Positions 55,271-59,011 of a stretch of 59,011 bases of DNA are shown here, in pieces (within the stretch, counting starts at the first letter, position 1; each line of letters begins with the position of its first letter). The notes beneath the pieces are model-generated. The model did not search any database. It was not told the origin of the DNA and saw only the letters and a program-made list of their open reading frames with translations. A program made the translations under genes and the position numbers. The DNA comes from Bacteroidales bacterium (GTDB lineage Bacteria > Bacteroidota > Bacteroidia > Bacteroidales > CAIWKO01). Where the stretch lies: positions 6,605 to 65,615 of the forward strand of contig JALOBU010000016.1 in the NCBI GenBank assembly GCA_023228145.1, written 5' to 3'.

Positions 55271-58200
55271 ATGATTAATTGGAAAGCATTTGAAGCAAAA
55301 TATGAAAATCGAGAACAGTGGGCATTTGAACAAATGACTTACTTCCTATTTTGTATTGAAATCAATAATATTACAGGAGTTTTCAGATATAAGAACCAAA
55401 CAGGAATTGAAACAGAACCAGTTGAAAAAGAAGGTGTCTTTTATGGTTTTCAGTCAAAATACTATACGACTTCTATATTTAAAAATAAAAATGACATTAT
55501 AGATTCAATAAAAAAAGCAAAATCAAAAAACAAACCTTTAAATGTAATTTACTTTTATTTAAACAAGGAATTATCTGAAAGCAATAAAAAGGATAAGAAA
55601 AAACCACAATATCAAATTCAAATCGAAAATGAAGCTGACAAAGTTGGCATTAAAATAGAATGGAGAGTAAAAAGCCATTTGGAATTTCAATTATCACAAC
55701 CTACAAACAATTGGATTGCAAATATTTTTGCAGGTGTAAATTCTATTTGTCCAGAATTCTTCAAAAGCCAAAATGAAAAAGAAATATCTAATCTTGGTCC
55801 ACGATTTAATGAAGAATTAAATTTTGAGTTGCCAATAGCAAAATTATTTGATGTTCTCTCACACAATAATATTTTCTTTCAAAGATTTTTAATAACAATT
55901 GATAATTGGTTAACTGAGAAAAGTTACCGAAAACAAAAAGATAATAAATATTTATCAGAACTTGAACAAGAACTAGAGTCAATAAGAAAGGATTTGTTAG
56001 ACTGGATTACTCGTTTTGAGTATTCTATAGATGAGCAAATACAATTTGCAAGTTTTCTTGATAGACTTCAACAACTAAATGAAAAAATATCCAACAAACG
56101 AAATGAATTGTACGAACAAAAAGATTGGAAAGGAGAACACAAAAAATTTGAAAATGAATTAGGAAGATTGAGAGAAATTGAAAATGAAAACTATGAATTT
56201 TTAAAAGAAATAGAAGACCTAAAAATTAATTTAGCAAATAATCCTACTTTGATTATTCAAGGTGATGCAGGTTGCGGTAAATCGCATTTACTTGGAGATA
56301 TTGCAAGGCAAAGAAAAAATCAATCCTTACCAACAATACTTCTATTAGGGACAACTTTTAATAACTCTAATACTATTGAAAAAAACATACTAAATATATT
56401 AGATCTAAAATATAGTTTTAAGGAATTTCTAACCGACCTAAACAATATAGGACTTTTTATAAATTCAAGGGTGTTAATCTTGATAGATGCGATTAATGAA
56501 GGAGCAGGTGTTGATTTATGGAAAAATCAAATAGCAGGTTTTATAAATGAAATACAAAAGTATCCTGCAATAGGATTGGTACTATCTATTAGAAAAACCT
56601 ATTTTGATGATATTATTCCGAAAGATTTCAAAACAAATTCCCAAATCAATATTATCACTCATGTAGGTTTTAAAGGTAATGAATATGAAGCATTGAAATT
56701 ATTTTCTAAATTTTACGGTTTAACATTGCCAAACTTCCCAATTTTAAACCCTGAGTATTCAAATCCTCTGTTTTTACATTTGATCTGTGAGTACAGTAAA
56801 AATTTACCTGAAAAGTGTTTCCCAAAAGGCTTTAATGGTATTACTAAAATATATAATTCATACAAAGAAATACTGGATCTTAAATTTGGAGAAAAAAGAC
56901 ATGAATATAAAAATAGGAAAATTGTAACAAAAGCTATTGAAGTTTGCTCAGATGCACTTTTTAATACAAAATATGGTCAATTAGAACTAACTAAAGCGAT
57001 TGATTTATTTGATGACAAATTTCCACGTTTTCCTCACTTACTTACTGACTTAATTGAAGAAAGTGTCTTTGTTAAAATGAGACCAGAATATGAAGAGTCT
57101 CGTAAGGATTTCATTTCTTTTTCATATCAGAAACTAGGCGATTTCTTTATGACAGAAGATTTATTACTTACGTATTCAACAAAAAATAAATTTATAAAAG
57201 CCTTTAAGGAAGAAGAGAAATTCAAAAGGATTAGAGATAATTATCAATGGCAGTACAATGGTATAGTTGAAATATTTGCTGTGCTTTTACCAGAGAAATT
57301 TGACTTAGAACTGTTTGAATTAATTGAATTATTTTATAATAAGAATGAAGATAAAAGAAATAAAGAATGGGAACAAAATCACACCTTTGAAGCGTTCACA
57401 AGAATACTACTAGATAGTTTAAAATGGAGAGATATATCATGTATTAACGAAGAAAAAATAACTGATTGGCTTGTTGATAAAGGCAGAATTGACAATAATG
57501 AATGGTTAAACACATTAACAGAGCTATCAGCGACCCCAAATCATCCTTTTAATAGTGATAGACTGCATGGGATATTAATGAATCAAACTATGCCAAAACG
57601 AGATAGCTTTTGGCAAGAGTATTTAAAGTATAATAATGGTCATGATGATAATAATTTAGCCTTTCCTCTTAGACGATTAATTGATTGGGCTTGGTCACAA
57701 AATATCTCTTCAAATGCAGATAATGAAACAACAAGATTAGTCGCTCAAACATTAGTATGGGTTTTAGCGAGTTCTCATATTTCATTGAGAGACCAAACAA
57801 CAAAAGCACTAGTGAACTTATTAGAACAACAATCAGAAACACTTATTACTATACTAAAATCATTTGAGAAAGTTGATGATTTATATATATCTGAAAGGTT
57901 GTATGCAGTTGCTTATGGATGTATTTTAAGGACAAAGGAAGATAAATCAGTTGCAGTTATAGCGCAGTATGTTTATGATATAATCTTTAAAGAAAACAAC
58001 CCGCCTACTCATATTCTTTTGAGAGATTACGCTCGTAATACTATAGAATACGCTATCTACAAAAATATTGAATTAGAGCTAGATTTGGATTTAATTCGAC
58101 CACCATATAATTCAAAAATGCCAAATCTCCCACAGTGTGAAGATGATGTAAAAGAATTTCATCTTGATTATGAAAGTCCAAATTTTAAAGAGAATCATGG

Positions 58201-58921
58201 TTCTCAGCAAAATGCAATATATAGTTCAGTAATAAGTGGCATTGCCGATTTTGGTCGTTATATTGTTGATTCAGCTGTAAATCAATTTGCTTCATACTCA
58301 TTCAGGGAAGATGAGACATATAAAATATTTTTAAAATCATTAAAAAAAGAACCAAGGGAGCTTGTAAAGGCATTATATGAATGCACAAATAGTCTAAAAG
58401 ATTTTGATAATAGGACAGGATATCAAAAAAGAATAAACTCGAATTATTCAAAAGAATTTCAGAAGTATTCAGATATGCTGGAAGAACTAAAAAATACTTG
58501 TTTAGTAAAACTAAAAGAATTACTCGATAAAGAGCAAATAGATGTTCTTGAAACTTCAATCATACCTTATTTCAATAGAAAGCTAAATATTGAAAATAGA
58601 AGCGACTGGAGTATTAGATATTGGATTGTAAAGCGTGTTTTTGAACTGGGATATAATAAAAATATCCATGGGAATTATGACCGATCAGTTAGTGACTTTT
58701 ACTATGCCAGACATGGAAATAAAGTTGAACGTATTGGTAAGAAATATCAATGGATTGCCTTCCATGAGGTTTTGGCGATGCTTTCAGATAATTACAAAGT
58801 AAATGACGGTTGGAGTTCAAGTAAGAATTTTCATTTCTATAAAGGTGCATGGCAATTTTCAATTAGAAATATTGATCCAGCCTATGTAAGCTTCCCTTTT
58901 TTTCGGGCCATTCAATCTTAG
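55271..58921 (+). CDS. Nuclease-STAND NTPase, probable Avs-type anti-phage defence protein
   Basis: The 1216-residue protein has three parts. Residues 1-160 form a PD-(D/E)xK-type nuclease, with E20 in the first helix, the acidic strand TGIETEPV (about 44-51) and Q61-S-K63 in YGFQSKYY. Residues about 205-315 are helical and coiled-coil-like. Residues about 320-560 are a STAND/NACHT-type NTPase with Walker A GDAGCGKS (331-338), Walker B LILIDAINE (402-410), and the later NPLFLHLICE. The remaining 650 residues are helical repeats. Avs proteins use such C-termini to sense phage proteins and trigger the nuclease. The C-terminus is probably cut by an IS3 insertion: the last residues fall in IS sequence. 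It is AT-richer than the core genes. Confidence 0.82.
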   Translation: MINWKAFEAKYENREQWAFEQMTYFLFCIEINNITGVFRYKNQTGIETEPVEKEGVFYGFQSKYYTTSIFKNKNDIIDSIKKAKSKNKPLNVIYFYLNKELSESNKKDKKKPQYQIQIENEADKVGIKIEWRVKSHLEFQLSQPTNNWIANIFAGVNSICPEFFKSQNEKEISNLGPRFNEELNFELPIAKLFDVLSHNNIFFQRFLITIDNWLTEKSYRKQKDNKYLSELEQELESIRKDLLDWITRFEYSIDEQIQFASFLDRLQQLNEKISNKRNELYEQKDWKGEHKKFENELGRLREIENENYEFLKEIEDLKINLANNPTLIIQGDAGCGKSHLLGDIARQRKNQSLPTILLLGTTFNNSNTIEKNILNILDLKYSFKEFLTDLNNIGLFINSRVLILIDAINEGAGVDLWKNQIAGFINEIQKYPAIGLVLSIRKTYFDDIIPKDFKTNSQINIITHVGFKGNEYEALKLFSKFYGLTLPNFPILNPEYSNPLFLHLICEYSKNLPEKCFPKGFNGITKIYNSYKEILDLKFGEKRHEYKNRKIVTKAIEVCSDALFNTKYGQLELTKAIDLFDDKFPRFPHLLTDLIEESVFVKMRPEYEESRKDFISFSYQKLGDFFMTEDLLLTYSTKNKFIKAFKEEEKFKRIRDNYQWQYNGIVEIFAVLLPEKFDLELFELIELFYNKNEDKRNKEWEQNHTFEAFTRILLDSLKWRDISCINEEKITDWLVDKGRIDNNEWLNTLTELSATPNHPFNSDRLHGILMNQTMPKRDSFWQEYLKYNNGHDDNNLAFPLRRLIDWAWSQNISSNADNETTRLVAQTLVWVLASSHISLRDQTTKALVNLLEQQSETLITILKSFEKVDDLYISERLYAVAYGCILRTKEDKSVAVIAQYVYDIIFKENNPPTHILLRDYARNTIEYAIYKNIELELDLDLIRPPYNSKMPNLPQCEDDVKEFHLDYESPNFKENHGSQQNAIYSSVISGIADFGRYIVDSAVNQFASYSFREDETYKIFLKSLKKEPRELVKALYECTNSLKDFDNRTGYQKRINSNYSKEFQKYSDMLEELKNTCLVKLKELLDKEQIDVLETSIIPYFNRKLNIENRSDWSIRYWIVKRVFELGYNKNIHGNYDRSVSDFYYARHGNKVERIGKKYQWIAFHEVLAMLSDNYKVNDGWSSSKNFHFYKGAWQFSIRNIDPAYVSFPFFRAIQS

Positions 58922-59011
58922 AGTTTCAAAAATACATTTTTTTCATTTAATACCATCATCGGTGTTTTATATCCCAAAGACTTGTGAGGTCTTTTGTAAT
59001 TGTAGTCATAT
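58885..59011 (-). mobile_element. IS3-family insertion sequence (3' end, partial)
   Basis: The element enters from the right edge on the minus strand. Its transposase end is readable (see next entry). The likely left terminus is near 58885, where TGTAAGCTTCCC begins, about 33 bp beyond the transposase stop, a usual distance in IS3 elements. The exact inverted repeat cannot be confirmed because the other end is outside the window. Confidence 0.65.
58918..59011 (-). CDS. IS3-family transposase (DDE integrase core), C-terminal fragment
   Basis: The minus-strand frame ending at TAA 58918-58920 reads YDYNYKRPHKSLGYKTP then MMVLNEKN and FLKL. The pattern YNxxRPHxSLGYxTP is the C-terminal signature of the IS3/IS150 OrfB transposase, next to the catalytic glutamate. 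About 30 residues are visible; the rest lies beyond the window. Its stop codon overlaps the last codons of the plus-strand nuclease-NTPase gene. Confidence 0.85.
   Translation of the reverse strand, partial: YDYNYKRPHKSLGYKTPMMVLNEKNVFLKL

Noticed and set aside
1..59011. CRISPR arrays, rRNA genes or prophage modules
   Set aside because: No regularly spaced long repeats, rRNA sequence or phage structural genes were seen in any part of the window.

Overview
This 59 kb window is a chromosomal segment of a Bacteroidota bacterium, most likely class Bacteroidia. The evidence is: Bacteroidota-type promoters (TTTG, about 19 bp, TAnnTTTG); a complete bat (aerotolerance) operon; the gliding lipoprotein gldH; two proteins with type IX secretion C-terminal domains (one type A, one type B); a TonB-receptor-like gene followed by a GLPGLI-family gene; and a KE-rich, long-N-terminus IF-2. 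The core genes are ordinary housekeeping genes. Accessory genes sit between them and at the right edge.

Layout. 1-5.7 kb: tRNA-Ala (minus), thpR, then tRNA-Gln, rimP, nusA and infB, a translation/transcription cluster. 5.7-11.1 kb: tatD and a family 2 glycosyltransferase on the minus strand, then a two-gene envelope unit (membrane-anchored repeat protein plus a GH16-like lipoprotein). 11.1-14.5 kb: cysS (minus) and etfB-etfA. 14.5-15.5 kb: a solitary Mrr-type restriction endonuclease. 15.6-18.2 kb: an active/inactive pair of M16 peptidases. 18.3-21.7 kb: a large surface protein with fibronectin-like modules and a gliding-motility C-terminal domain. 21.8-33.8 kb: guaB, three consecutive periplasmic PpiC/SurA-like folding factors, a MoxR ATPase, holB, ricT, gldH and a class A penicillin-binding protein, all on the plus strand.

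34.0-49.7 kb is on the minus strand: a B12-binding-type radical SAM protein, a decayed methyltransferase, an M20 amidohydrolase, a 1104-residue propeller/barrel envelope protein, and the bat operon (moxR, DUF58, DUF4381-like, batA, batB, batC, batD, batE) read from a recognisable promoter near 49.73 kb. 50.0-54.9 kb: a secreted esterase with a T9SS sorting domain, a TonB-receptor-like outer-membrane protein interrupted by one in-frame TAG, and a GLPGLI protein.

55.1-59.0 kb is the most notable region. A 1216-residue protein combines an N-terminal PD-(D/E)xK-type nuclease domain with a STAND-type P-loop NTPase and a long helical C-terminus. This is the architecture of Avs-type anti-phage sensors. 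It has its own promoter, and its 3' end runs into an IS3-family insertion sequence whose transposase terminus (minus strand) overlaps the last codons. The defence gene is therefore probably truncated at its extreme C-terminus by the insertion.

No CRISPR array, rRNA, phage or plasmid backbone was seen. Family assignments come from motifs and overall resemblance read by eye. No database search was run.
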